Of a stretch of DNA of 52,941 bases, positions 16,361-24,943 are shown in pieces (position 1 is the first letter of the stretch; each line of letters opens with the position of its first letter). The position numbers and the translations under genes are program-made. The notes under the pieces are model-generated. The model did no database searches and had not been told where the DNA came from. It saw only the letters and a list, made by a program, of their open reading frames with translations. This stretch comes from Lachnospiraceae bacterium (lineage in GTDB: Bacteria > Bacillota > Clostridia > Lachnospirales > Lachnospiraceae), in contig JAQUWF010000009.1 of assembly GCA_028692975.1 (NCBI GenBank), forward strand, positions 1 to 52,941, written 5' to 3'.

Positions 16361-18178
16361 TTATTGCTGCTGTTCTATTTTGCGGATCTCTTTTGTATCG
16401 ATTTCTTTTTTGATTGCCTCAATAAATTCGGCAACAGGCTTCTGCCCCTCATCACCCAGGTAACGGCTGCGGACGGATACGGTATGCTCCTCTTCCTCCT
16501 GTGCACCGACTACCAGCATGTACGGAACCTTCTCCATACGAGTCTGGCGGATCTTATAGCCGATCTTTTCTGCACGGTCATCCACAGTAGCCTTGATGCC
16601 TGCATGTTTCAGTTCTGCCAACACCTGATCTGCATAATCAATATGTTTTTCAGAAATCGGCAGTACACGTACCTGCTCCGGACATAACCAAGTCGGGAAT
16701 AATCCGGCATATTTCTCGATAAGCCATGCCAGTGTTCTCTCGTAGCATCCCATAGAAGTTCTGTGGATAATATATGGGCGTTTCTTCTGACCATCTTTAT
16801 CCGTAAAGGACATATCGAAACGCTCTGCCAGGAACATATCCAGCTGGATCGTGATCATGGTGTCTTCTTTTCCATATACATTTTTCGCCTGGATATCCAG
16901 TTTCGGGCCATAGAAAGCAGCCTCGCCGGTCACTTCTTTGTACTGGATGCCGATATGATTCAGGATCTCTCTCATACGGTCTTCTACCTGATCCCACAGT
17001 TCTCTGGTTCCCATGTATTTGCTCATATTATCCGGATCTGCAAGAGAAAGTTCATAAGTCACATCTTCTTCCAGACCGAGGGTTTCCAGACAATATTTTG
17101 CCAGATCCACGCAGCCGCGGAATTCTTCTTCGATCTGATCCGGGCGTACAACCAGATGCCCTTCAGAAATGGTAAACTGACGTACACGGGTCAGGCCGTG
17201 CATCTCGCCGGACTCTTCATTTCTAAACAGCGTAGAGGTCTCGCCGTAACGGCATGGCAGATCACGGTAACTCTTCGGTGACTGTTTGTATACATAGTAC
17301 TGGAACGGGCAGGTCATAGGACGAAGGGCGAACACTTCCGAATCTTCTTTCTCCTCGTCTCCCAGAATAAACATACCTTCTTTGTAGTGATCCCAGTGGT
17401 CGGAAATAATATACAGATCTTTCTTCGCCATAAGAGGTGTCTTGGTACGCATGTAACCACGGCGTTCTTCCTCGTCCTCGATCCATCTCTGCAGCGTCTG
17501 GATCATGGCTGCACCCTTAGGCATAAGAAGGGGCAGTCCCTGTCCGATCACGTCAACGGTTGCGAACAATCCCATCTCGCGGCCCAATTTGTTATGGTCT
17601 CTCTTCTTTGCTTCCTCTAACTGCTCCAGATGCGCATTCAGGGAATCTTTATCCATGTATGCAGTTCCGTATACACGTGTGAGCATAGCGTTTTTCTCGC
17701 TGCCTCTCCAGTAAGCACCGGAAGACGATAAGAGTTTGAATGCTTTGATCGCTTTGACGCAGGTCACATGCGGACCTGCACAGAGATCGGTAAACTCGCC
17801 CTGGCTATACAGGGAGATCACCGCATCCTCCGGCAGATCTTGGATGAGTTCTACTTTATAAGGCTCATTTTTTGCCTTGAAGAATGCGATGGCCTCTTCT
17901 CTCGGCATAGTAGAGCGTTCCATACGGGCACCCTTCTTAATGATCTTCTTCATCTCTTTTTCGATGGCATCCAGATCTTCTCTGGAAAATGGCGGGCAGT
18001 CAAAATCATAGTAAAATCCCGTATCAATAGACGGTCCAATAGCCAGTTTGGCATCCGGATACAGATTCTGTACGGCTTCAGCCAGAACATGGGATGCAGT
18101 GTGGCGCAGGGTCGATAATGCCAGCGGATCCTGATTGTCGATTTCTTTTACTTCGCCTTCCTTGGTAATAATGTTCAT
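16361..18178 (-). CDS. thrS: Threonyl-tRNA synthetase lacking the TGS domain
   Basis: 605 aa, ATG after AAAAGGAGAATAATC. It charges tRNA-Thr. Starting at about residue 25 it has the editing domain (TLRHTASHVLAEAVQNLYP; HVTC), the class II catalytic core (RWIEDEEERRGYMRTKTPL; FRNEESGEMHGLTRVRQF motif 2; RTSMGCYERTLAWLIEKYAG motif 3) and the anticodon-binding domain (QVRVLPISEKHIDYADQV). Usual bacterial ThrRS is about 640 aa with an N-terminal TGS domain of about 60 residues. Here only about 20 residues precede the editing domain, and the T-box terminator lies immediately upstream, so the domain is truly absent. Controlled by a T-box. Confidence 0.98.
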   Translation of the reverse strand: MNIITKEGEVKEIDNQDPLALSTLRHTASHVLAEAVQNLYPDAKLAIGPSIDTGFYYDFDCPPFSREDLDAIEKEMKKIIKKGARMERSTMPREEAIAFFKAKNEPYKVELIQDLPEDAVISLYSQGEFTDLCAGPHVTCVKAIKAFKLLSSSGAYWRGSEKNAMLTRVYGTAYMDKDSLNAHLEQLEEAKKRDHNKLGREMGLFATVDVIGQGLPLLMPKGAAMIQTLQRWIEDEEERRGYMRTKTPLMAKKDLYIISDHWDHYKEGMFILGDEEKEDSEVFALRPMTCPFQYYVYKQSPKSYRDLPCRYGETSTLFRNEESGEMHGLTRVRQFTISEGHLVVRPDQIEEEFRGCVDLAKYCLETLGLEEDVTYELSLADPDNMSKYMGTRELWDQVEDRMREILNHIGIQYKEVTGEAAFYGPKLDIQAKNVYGKEDTMITIQLDMFLAERFDMSFTDKDGQKKRPYIIHRTSMGCYERTLAWLIEKYAGLFPTWLCPEQVRVLPISEKHIDYADQVLAELKHAGIKATVDDRAEKIGYKIRQTRMEKVPYMLVVGAQEEEEHTVSVRSRYLGDEGQKPVAEFIEAIKKEIDTKEIRKIEQQQ

Positions 18179-18189
18179 GATTATTCTCC

Positions 18190-18437
18190 TTTTCTTTTTT
18201 GGACATTAAAAAGTCCCTTGTAATCCTACCTGGACTACAAGGGACGAGTCTGTGCACAGTTGCTCGCGGTTCCACCCTACTTGTTCGAAAACCACTTCAT
18301 TTGACGATAACGGAATCACCGGGCTGTATTAAAGCCACTCCGAGACGGTCTTCAAATATTTTTTTCTTAGAACACTCCCACCGTCTGTGTTCCTCTCTGG
18401 AAGAAATCTGATATTCTACTCTTCTCTTCAACGTTTT
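18190..18437 (-). promoter_or_regulatory. T-box riboswitch of thrS
   Basis: The conserved T-box core AGGGTGGAACCGCG is at 18278-18265 on the minus strand, followed by a terminator hairpin (GTCCCTTGTAATCC 18213-18226 with GGACTACAAGGGAC 18232-18245) and TTTTTAA. Stem I (from about 18430) has AGAG and a GAACAC...GTGTTC distal hairpin. An ACC triplet at 18349-18347, after TTTGAAG, is a plausible Thr specifier. Uncharged tRNA-Thr would favour the antiterminator and switch thrS on. Confidence 0.93.
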
Positions 18438-18443
18438 TGTTTT

Positions 18444-18471
18444 ATTATAACACCAAAATTTTGTTTGTCAA
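18444..18471 (-). promoter_or_regulatory. Promoter of the thrS T-box transcript
   Basis: Minus strand TTGACA (18471-18466), 16 bp, TATAAT (18449-18444): both hexamers perfect. Confidence 0.85.
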
Positions 18472-18477
18472 TCCAAC

Positions 18478-18993
18478 TTATTTATTGGCTCCACAGCATT
18501 TCTTGTATTTCTTGCCGGATCCACATGGACATGGATCGTTTCTGCCGATTTTCTTTTCTTTTACGATGGTGCCGGATTTCTTCTGCTCCAGATACAGTTT
18601 TTTCTTTTCTTCCTGGGTAAAGATCTCGTCCCATACAGGAAGCTCATAAAGCCAGTCTGCCTTTGCATCCACCATGTTCTTGTATAAGACCTCTTTATCA
18701 AATCCAAGATTTACCACGGTATTCGCATCCATCTCCTCGATAGGATTGGGCTCTTTTAAGCTGTCATTGATACCATCCAGAAAACCTACCATGGTCTGTA
18801 ATTCGATCTCATATTTATCTGCAAGTTCCTGAACGGTCCCGGTGACTGCCTCGTCCGGATTTGCTAATAATTTCTCATATATTTCTTTTTCGATCTCAAA
18901 GTATTTTGCCCAGAATACACGGAGTTTATTCTTATCAGCATTCTGATCATATGCGATCTTTCTCCACTGCTCTAAGATTGTTGTTTCTGCCAT
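18478..18993 (-). CDS. SEC-C zinc-binding motif protein
   Basis: 171 aa. The C-terminal 20 residues ([20 protein letters not shown]) are the SEC-C motif, a small zinc-binding tail also found at the end of SecA. The rest ([27 protein letters not shown]; then acidic helices) is helical and not recognised beyond this clade. SEC-C tails bind SecB or ribosomes in SecA; here the partner is unknown. The start follows GAGGAAAATAC. It lies just upstream of the thrS promoter but has its own promoter. Confidence 0.9.
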   Translation of the reverse strand: MAETTILEQWRKIAYDQNADKNKLRVFWAKYFEIEKEIYEKLLANPDEAVTGTVQELADKYEIELQTMVGFLDGINDSLKEPNPIEEMDANTVVNLGFDKEVLYKNMVDAKADWLYELPVWDEIFTQEEKKKLYLEQKKSGTIVKEKKIGRNDPCPCGSGKKYKKCCGANK

Positions 18994-19072
18994 AATGTAT
19001 TTTCCTCACATTCTTCTTTAATAAATCGTATTTTGTATTGTCTTCATCTGGTTATTCCACCAGTGCTGTACC

Positions 19073-19101
19073 AGTATAGCACAAAGCGTTCCAAATCTCA
19101 A
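19073..19101 (-). promoter_or_regulatory. Promoter of the SEC-C protein gene
   Basis: Minus strand TTGAGA (19101-19096), 17 bp, TATACT (19078-19073), embedded in TGTGCTATACTGG. The same 13 bases occur at the putative ispG promoter. Confidence 0.65.
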
Positions 19102-19201
19102 TTATTTATCTAAAATTTGTGTAAAATGAATAAAACTTCATTCTTTGGTTCATACTACAAATGGACAAAAGATAATAGTTTGAATACTTTATCCTCCCCT
19201 T

Positions 19202-19246
19202 AAAAAGGCAGGGATGTCAGCCAAACGGCTGATTTCCCTGCCTTTT
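19202..19246. terminator. Terminator of leuA
   Basis: AAAAAGGCAGGGATGTCAGCC (19202-19222) pairs with the complementary arm at 19227-19246 around AAAC, with a T-run on the minus strand (TTTTTAAGG) and on plus (TTTTCC). Confidence 0.85.
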
Positions 19247-19252
19247 CCTTAC

Positions 19253-20908
19253 TTACCGGTTGTTAATAGCCGTCACCAGCGCATCGATGGATGCATGGAT
19301 AATATCCGGGTCAACGCCTGCGCCCCATGCCAGTTTGCCATCCGGCTTGCAGATGCCTACATAGGCGATTGCTTTGGAACTGGAACTTTGCTCCAGTGCG
19401 TGCTCCTGATACGTTACCAGCTTATATTCCAACCCATATGCCTTCTTCAAAGCCAGGCTGACTGCATCCAGACGACCGTTGCCGGAAGCCTCTGTAGTCA
19501 CTGTTTTACCGTTGAAGGTGGAGGTCACCTGTGTGGTGATGCCGCCATCTACCTGCTGGAAATGTACCTCCTTGATACTGTATGGCTCCACCACATTCTC
19601 GAATCTCTCTTTGAACAGTTCGAATATTTCCTCCGGCTGCAGTTCTGCATGCTTGTGATCCGATACGTCTTTTACCGCATAACCCATGGCTTCCCGCATC
19701 TTTGCCGGCAGATTCAAACCGAACTTCGTCTCCAGAATATAGCCTACACCGCCCTTGCCGGACTGGCTGTTGATACGGATCACGTCTGCATCGTAGCTGC
19801 GTCCCACATCCTTCGGGTCGATAGGCAGATACGGTACGGTCCAGTGATCCGGATCCACTTCGTCGATCCATTTCATGCCCTTGGCGATGGCATCCTGATG
19901 GGATCCGGAGAATGCTGCGAATACCAGAGCACCGCTATATGGGCTTCTCTCATCTACTTTCATACCTGTGAATGCTTCATATCCTTCACAAATTTCCGGC
20001 ATATTTGAGAAATCCAGTTCCGGATCAACACCCTGCGCATACATATTCATAGCCAAGGTGATAATATCCACATTACCGGTACGTTCTCCATTGCCAAACA
20101 ACGTTCCCTCGATACGATCCGCTCCAGCCAACAGACCCAGCTCGGAATCTGCCACGCCACAGCCCCGGTCATTGTGCGGATGCAGGGATACCACCACGTT
20201 TTCACGGTATTTCATATTCTTGCACATGTACTCGATCTGGCTCGCGTATACATGCGGAAGCGAATGCTCTACCGTAACCGGAAGATTGATAATAGCCTTG
20301 TGATCCGGAGTCGGCTGCCATACATCCAATACTGCATTTACCACTTCCAGTGCATATTCCGGCTCTGTCCCCGTAAAGCTCTCCGGGCTGTATTCAAAGG
20401 AAAGATCCTGATCGGCCTCCGCAGCCAGTTCTTTTAAGAGTGCTGCACCTTCTACTGCTATCTTTACGATTTCTTCTTTTGATTTGCGGAACACCTGCTG
20501 TCTCTGAGAGAATGAGGTGGAATTGTAAACATGTACAACTGCCTTTTTAACACCTTTGATGGCCTCAAATGTTTTACGGATAATGTGCTCTCTCGCCTGT
20601 GTCAATACTTGTATGGTAACATCATCTGGAATCAGATTCTGTTCGATCAGTGCACGGCAGAATTCGTATTCTGTCTCAGAAGCTGCCGGGAATCCGACTT
20701 CGATCTCCTTGAAGCCAACCTTTACAAGCATTTTAAAGAAATCAATCTTCTGCTGCAGGCTCATGGGAATAACCAGTGCCTGATTGCCATCCCGCAGGTC
20801 AACGCTGCACCAGATCGGCGCTTTTTCTACATATTCTTTTTTTGTCCAGTCCATGCATGCTTCGGGCGGCATAAAATACTGTCTTACATACTTTTTGTGA
20901 TTCATCAT
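19253..20908 (-). CDS. leuA: 2-isopropylmalate synthase (long, LeuA type 2)
   Basis: 551 aa, ATG after GAGGAGGAGCAAATC. First committed step of leucine synthesis: acetyl-CoA plus 2-oxoisovalerate to 2-isopropylmalate. The catalytic barrel starts with WCSVDLRDGNQAL and has VSLHPHNDRGCGVA (metal His) and GNGERTGNVD. The C-terminal LeuA regulatory domain (EVHFQQVDGGITTQVTSTF; EASGNGRLDAVS) mediates leucine feedback inhibition in the family. It belongs to the TIGR00970-like form. Transcription is under a Leu T-box. No other leucine gene is adjacent. Confidence 0.97.
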   Translation of the reverse strand: MMNHKKYVRQYFMPPEACMDWTKKEYVEKAPIWCSVDLRDGNQALVIPMSLQQKIDFFKMLVKVGFKEIEVGFPAASETEYEFCRALIEQNLIPDDVTIQVLTQAREHIIRKTFEAIKGVKKAVVHVYNSTSFSQRQQVFRKSKEEIVKIAVEGAALLKELAAEADQDLSFEYSPESFTGTEPEYALEVVNAVLDVWQPTPDHKAIINLPVTVEHSLPHVYASQIEYMCKNMKYRENVVVSLHPHNDRGCGVADSELGLLAGADRIEGTLFGNGERTGNVDIITLAMNMYAQGVDPELDFSNMPEICEGYEAFTGMKVDERSPYSGALVFAAFSGSHQDAIAKGMKWIDEVDPDHWTVPYLPIDPKDVGRSYDADVIRINSQSGKGGVGYILETKFGLNLPAKMREAMGYAVKDVSDHKHAELQPEEIFELFKERFENVVEPYSIKEVHFQQVDGGITTQVTSTFNGKTVTTEASGNGRLDAVSLALKKAYGLEYKLVTYQEHALEQSSSSKAIAYVGICKPDGKLAWGAGVDPDIIHASIDALVTAINNR

Positions 20909-21278
20909 GATTTGCTCCTCCTCTTACTTCTCTTTCTACTATATGACGGTTTCTGATATTATTCCTTAGCAAAGAAAAAAGCCTTCAATCTCATGCTGTT
21001 ATCAGCAAGAGACGAAAGACTGTTATTTGTCCTACGCGGTACCACTCTATTTTATGAATTTCTTCATACACTCACAAGATACGGATTTTCATCTTATATC
21101 TTTCCCAGGATAACGGTCGGGCTCCGTCTGTGTCTACTTTTCCTCAGAATTTCGGACAGCTGCTCAAAGGTGAGTTCAATCTATTCTATCAACTGTTTCG
21201 CATCAACCAACAGCTTTCTGTAATCAAGTCCTGATTTACTATTCCTTGTCATCGCTTTTTTCTTTTCTAATTGCTATT
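20909..21278 (-). promoter_or_regulatory. T-box riboswitch of leuA
   Basis: About 300 nt leader. T-box core AGAGTGGTACCGCG at 21048-21035 (minus strand). Terminator hairpin between 21021-21003 and 20998-20981, ending in TTTTTTC. Specifier region reads TTGAACTCACC, giving CUC (Leu) at 21174-21172 directly after GAA, as in other branched-chain T-boxes. Distal Stem I loop GGTTGATGCGAAACAG. Uncharged tRNA-Leu should induce leuA. It fills the gap before the gene; no ORF is supported in 20909-21438. Confidence 0.93.
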
Positions 21279-21307
21279 ACAATACCATTTCAGGAAAAGA
21301 ATGTCAA
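21279..21307 (-). promoter_or_regulatory. Promoter of the leuA T-box transcript
   Basis: Minus strand TTGACA (21307-21302), 17 bp, TATTGT (21284-21279). Confidence 0.75.
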
Positions 21308-21438
21308 CTGCTTTTTTCACAGAGGCTTCTTTTATAAACTCTTGCAGCAATTTCTTAACTTTTTCTAAAAAGCCTAACATTTTTAACATATTTGTGCTAC
21401 GCTATGATACATATATTGAAAAGAAGCGAGGTATTATT

Positions 21439-21843
21439 ATGAAATTCCGAGACAGAATGGCAAACTTTATGCAGGGACGATATGGAACGGATGATTTTTC
21501 CAAATTTCTGCTGGTGGCTACCATGGTATTATTTGTTTTATCCATGTTTATCCGCCACTCCATCGTCTATTATCTGGCACTGGCTATACTGATCTACTCC
21601 TATTTCCGTATGCTGTCCAGAAACATTTCCAAACGCGCAAGCGAAAACCAGCGCTATCTGGATATGAAGGACCGCGTGACAGGCATTTTCTCCAAAAACA
21701 AGAGTTACCGTCAGCAGGCTCAGGACGGTTACCGTTTTTTCAAATGCCCGAACTGTAAACAGAAAGTCCGCGTGCCAAAGGGAAAAGGCAAAATCCGCAT
21801 CCATTGTCCAAAATGCAACACTGATTTTATTAAAAAGAGTTGA
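21439..21843 (+). CDS. Membrane protein with C-terminal zinc ribbon
   Basis: 134 aa from ATG 21439, preceded by AAGCGAGG. The frame is open upstream to 21271, but those codons overlap the leuA promoter region and lack a ribosome site. Two hydrophobic segments lie at about residues 23-37 and 42-57. A basic linker follows, then a zinc ribbon with Cys103, Cys106, Cys123 and Cys126 (FKCPNCKQKVRVPKGKG; IHCPKCNTDF). The ribbon probably faces the cytoplasm. Function unknown. First gene of a compact four-gene operon (8-bp gap, 8-bp overlap, 24-bp gap). Confidence 0.85.
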   Translation: MKFRDRMANFMQGRYGTDDFSKFLLVATMVLFVLSMFIRHSIVYYLALAILIYSYFRMLSRNISKRASENQRYLDMKDRVTGIFSKNKSYRQQAQDGYRFFKCPNCKQKVRVPKGKGKIRIHCPKCNTDFIKKS

Positions 21844-21851
21844 GGTAGTTT

Positions 21852-22697
21852 ATGTTTGGTTATGTGACGATTAATCAGGAAGAATTAAAAATAAAAGACT
21901 ATAATTATTATCGTTCCTGCTATTGCGGATTGTGCCGTTCTCTGAAAAAACGACACGGTTCCATAGCGCCTATGACATTGTCCTACGATATGACTTTTCT
22001 GGTCATCCTGCTCTCCGGCCTGTATGAGACACCTTTTGAGACCGGCACTTATTACTGCATCGCACATCCCACCAAAAAGCAGACGACCCGGCACAACAAA
22101 TGGAGCGACTATGCGGCTGACATGACTATTCTCCTGTCCTATTACAATCTGATGGACGACTGGACCGATGACAAGAAAGTCTCCCGCCTGACTATGGCCA
22201 AAACTCTGGAAAAGGCATTTCGCAAAGTTTCCGCCCAATACCCCATCCAGGCTGCTGCCGTAAAAAATTTCATCGCCAAAACATCTGCCTACGAAGCTGA
22301 AAAAAAGATGGACTTGGACTGCATTAGCGGTTATACTGGAGAGGTTCTTGGAAAACTTTTCACAAAGGACAGTGATTTATGGACTGACACACTGTATAAG
22401 GTCGGCTTTTATCTGGGCAAATTCATTTACCTTATGGATGCTTTTGATGATCTGGAGGACGACCGCAAAAAAGCCAGTTATAATCCTCTGATCACTTTAT
22501 CCAATCGAAAAGATTTCGAAGCCACCATCGAGAATATTCTGATTCTTATGATGGCCGACTGTTCCAGGGAATTCGAAAAACTTCCTATCGTACAACATGT
22601 TGAAATTTTGCGAAATATACTGTATTCTGGTGTATGGACCAAGTACGATCAGGTCAAAGCGAAGAAATTGAAGAAAGGCGAGACATCCCATGAATAA
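21852..22697 (+). CDS. DUF5685 protein with two Asp-rich motifs, all-helical
   Basis: 281 aa, ATG after TTGAGGTAGTTT. N-terminal Cys set: C23, C25, C28 (SCYCGLC) and C69-x2-H72. Two Asp-rich motifs stand on predicted helices about 95 residues apart: LMDDWTDD (D102, D103, D106, D107) and [20 protein letters not shown] (D196, D199, D200, D203, D204). The second resembles the magnesium-diphosphate motif of squalene/phytoene synthases (RD-x3-ED-x2-G/R). The family has no known function to me. An isoprenoid-synthase-like fold is my inference, and the Cys cluster could bind a metal. The stop overlaps the J-protein start by 8 bp. Confidence 0.88.
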   Translation: MFGYVTINQEELKIKDYNYYRSCYCGLCRSLKKRHGSIAPMTLSYDMTFLVILLSGLYETPFETGTYYCIAHPTKKQTTRHNKWSDYAADMTILLSYYNLMDDWTDDKKVSRLTMAKTLEKAFRKVSAQYPIQAAAVKNFIAKTSAYEAEKKMDLDCISGYTGEVLGKLFTKDSDLWTDTLYKVGFYLGKFIYLMDAFDDLEDDRKKASYNPLITLSNRKDFEATIENILILMMADCSREFEKLPIVQHVEILRNILYSGVWTKYDQVKAKKLKKGETSHE

Positions 22698-23346
22698 TCC
22701 TTACCAGACTCTGGGGATTGAAGCAACGGCAACGGACGATGAGGTCAAGAAGGCTTATCGAAAGCTGAGCCGCCTCTATCATCCAGATGCCAATATAAAT
22801 AACCCGAACAAAGACCAGGCCGAAGCCAAATTTAAGGAGGTCCAGGCCGCCTATGATCAGATAATAAATGAACGGGAACACGGTTACAGCAGTAACACCT
22901 ACGGATCCTATGGTTCTGCAGATGGTTACGGCTCCGCAGGAGGCTCTTCTAATCCTTACGGGCAGCGCACTTATCAAGGCAACAACTCCGATGATGTGGA
23001 AATGCAGGCTGTCTATAATTTTATCAACAACCGCAGTTATGAGGATGCATTGAATGTATTGAACCGCATGTCCAACCGCAGTGCACGCTGGTACTATCTC
23101 AGTGCCATCGCCAACGCCGGGCTTGGCAACAACGTAAATGCGCTCCAATTCGCCAAACAGGCCGTAGATATGGAACCGGACAATGCAGAATATAACAATC
23201 TGCTCCAGCGGCTTCAAATGGGCGGACAATGGTATCAGAGCATGGGAAATACCTATGGTCGTACCTTTGAGGGCGGCGGCAACTACTGTGTATCTCTGCT
23301 CTGTGCAAATCTTCTCTGCAACTGCTGCTGCATGCGTCCATTCTAA
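22690..23346 (+). CDS. J-domain (DnaJ-like) co-chaperone with TPR-like and Cys-rich tail
   Basis: 218 aa. J domain at residues 1-65 with the HPD motif at 31-33, which stimulates DnaK ATPase. A Gly/Ser/Tyr-rich linker follows ([14 protein letters not shown]), then a helical part resembling two TPR units ([32 protein letters not shown]). The last nine residues are CNCCCMRPF, an unusual Cys-rich tail. It lacks the DnaJ zinc-finger and substrate domains, so it is a specialised J-protein. It overlaps DUF5685 and is presumably made with it. Confidence 0.93.
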   Translation: MNNPYQTLGIEATATDDEVKKAYRKLSRLYHPDANINNPNKDQAEAKFKEVQAAYDQIINEREHGYSSNTYGSYGSADGYGSAGGSSNPYGQRTYQGNNSDDVEMQAVYNFINNRSYEDALNVLNRMSNRSARWYYLSAIANAGLGNNVNALQFAKQAVDMEPDNAEYNNLLQRLQMGGQWYQSMGNTYGRTFEGGGNYCVSLLCANLLCNCCCMRPF

Positions 23347-23370
23347 AATCACATAAAGGAGTTTTCCGCA

Positions 23371-24177
23371 ATGAAAAAGACGAAACAAATACTGGCTCTG
23401 GTGGGTGCCATCCTGCTGGTGGCCATGTACGTGAGCACGCTGGTATTTGCCCTCACGAATAATGCAAATGCCCAGGCCTGGTTCCGGGGATCCATCGCCT
23501 GTACCATTTTTGTTCCGGTACTGCTGTTCGCCATCAATCTGGTGTATCAGCATACCAAACCAAAGAAATCCCAGTCCATCGACAACATCGTCTTCGACGT
23601 AGGCAATGTCCTGGTGGATTTCGACTGGAAAGGCTATATGGAAACTCTTGGTTTCAGTGACGCGGTCATCACAGATCTTTCAAATACCCTGATGAGCGAT
23701 CCCCTCTGGAATGAATTCGACCGAAATACCAGACCTTACGATGATATTGTAGAGGAATTCTGTCAGAAGTATCCCGAGCATGCAGAGGAAATGCGTATCT
23801 TTACCCATTCCGTAGAGAAAACCATACACTGCCTGCCTTTTACACATACATGGCTGCAGGATCTGAAAAGAAAAGGCTACAAGCTCTACATATTGTCCAA
23901 CTGGTCCCAGCAGACATATGAGCGTTCCCCAGAAGAATTGAGTTTTGAACATTATATGGACGGCGCGATCTGGTCTTTCAAAGTAAAAACCATCAAACCA
24001 GAAAAAGGGATCTATCAGAAACTCATCGACACCTATCATCTTGATCCCTCCAGAACCGTCTACCTGGATGATCGTCAGGAGAATCTGGACGGTGCCAAGC
24101 CTTTTGGCTTCCAAACGCTTTTAGTGACCGACCACAAAACCACCCTGGCTAAGCTGGCCGCTGTGGATGTAAAATAA
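23371..24177 (+). CDS. HAD-superfamily phosphatase (YihX-like) with N-terminal membrane anchor
   Basis: 268 aa, ATG after AAGGAGTTTTCCGCA. Two membrane segments (about residues 7-29 and 41-59) precede a complete HAD-IA domain. Motif I is FDVGNVLVDF (D76; the second Asp is Gly78, as in YihX-type phosphatases), motif II LSNW (S176), motif III K209-P, motif IV YLDDRQEN (D233, D234). The domain should face the cytoplasm. YihX cleaves sugar phosphates; the substrate here is unknown. The membrane fusion is uncommon for this family. Last gene of the DUF5685 operon. Confidence 0.92.
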   Translation: MKKTKQILALVGAILLVAMYVSTLVFALTNNANAQAWFRGSIACTIFVPVLLFAINLVYQHTKPKKSQSIDNIVFDVGNVLVDFDWKGYMETLGFSDAVITDLSNTLMSDPLWNEFDRNTRPYDDIVEEFCQKYPEHAEEMRIFTHSVEKTIHCLPFTHTWLQDLKRKGYKLYILSNWSQQTYERSPEELSFEHYMDGAIWSFKVKTIKPEKGIYQKLIDTYHLDPSRTVYLDDRQENLDGAKPFGFQTLLVTDHKTTLAKLAAVDVK

Positions 24178-24180
24178 AGC

Positions 24181-24220
24181 AAGAGAAAGGAACATGTTTT
24201 CACACATGCCCCTTTCTCTT
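24181..24220. terminator. Terminator of the DUF5685 operon
   Basis: AAGAGAAAGG (24181-24190) pairs with CCTTTCTCTT (24211-24220), with an inner CATGT/ACATG, followed by ATTTTTATTCTTTT. It may also stop the convergent lipoprotein gene. Confidence 0.8.
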
Positions 24221-24240
24221 ATTTTTATTCTTTTGAAATC

Positions 24241-24900
24241 CTATAATTCTGTGTAAGATTGAACGATCTTATCAAAAATCCCTTCGCCTGTAGCCGCATT
24301 TCCCGGTGTGGTCCATGTACAAATCTGTACATACTGTTTAGTTCCCTCGATGGTATACACCCAGTAAACCACTTCCACATCTGAAGTCACACCTGTGATT
24401 TTCGTCTTTGTGGCTTTCTTTCCGTTTATCTCCAACTCTTCCCTGTCACCAACAACTGGATTCGTAAAGCTTGCCGAGATATAGTTCACCAGCACATCCG
24501 TGTATTCCCCCAGATTTTCCAGGGAAGACCCTTCTTTTGCCTCACCCAGCAGGGTCAGGAACTCCTCTTCATCCAGACATCCAGCCTCCAGTGCCAGTTC
24601 CGCATTCAACTGTCCTTTCATATCGGTCCAGTTTTCCGGAAACGTCAGTTGGCAGATACCGTCTCCACTGATAATCTGCTGGTTAAAAGCCACTTCCTCC
24701 GGCGGTGTGGTTTCTGCCGGTGTCTGTGTCGCCGTTGCTGCTGCCGTTGGAGTAGGAGTTTCTGTAACTGTTTCTGTAACTGCAGGCGTTTCTTCCGCCT
24801 CACTATTATCCGCCTTGCCACTGCCACATCCGGTCAGCAGCAAAAACGTCATACAGCAGCATAAAATTCCTGCTATCCATTTCTGATTCCGCATTCTCAT
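24241..24900 (-). CDS. Lipoprotein of unknown function
   Basis: 219 aa. Signal peptide (KWIAGILCCCMTFLLLTGC) with lipobox LTGC, then a Thr/Pro/Ala/Glu-rich linker of about 40 residues and a globular domain from about residue 73 (FNQQIISGDGICQLTFPENWTDM). The FPENW-type start and alternating beta pattern resemble PsbP/DcrB-like (DUF1795) domains of surface lipoproteins, which is a weak family guess. It lies 44 bp downstream of purA and could be cotranscribed, although a functional link to purine synthesis is not apparent. Confidence 0.85.
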   Translation of the reverse strand: MRMRNQKWIAGILCCCMTFLLLTGCGSGKADNSEAEETPAVTETVTETPTPTAAATATQTPAETTPPEEVAFNQQIISGDGICQLTFPENWTDMKGQLNAELALEAGCLDEEEFLTLLGEAKEGSSLENLGEYTDVLVNYISASFTNPVVGDREELEINGKKATKTKITGVTSDVEVVYWVYTIEGTKQYVQICTWTTPGNAATGEGIFDKIVQSYTEL

Positions 24901-24943
24901 GCCTCCACTATTTTGATTTTACCACCGCAGTGACTCCTGCTTC

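Noticed and set aside
22654-23553. 299-codon minus-strand ORF
   Set aside because: Antisense to the J-protein gene, whose HPD motif and operon position are convincing.
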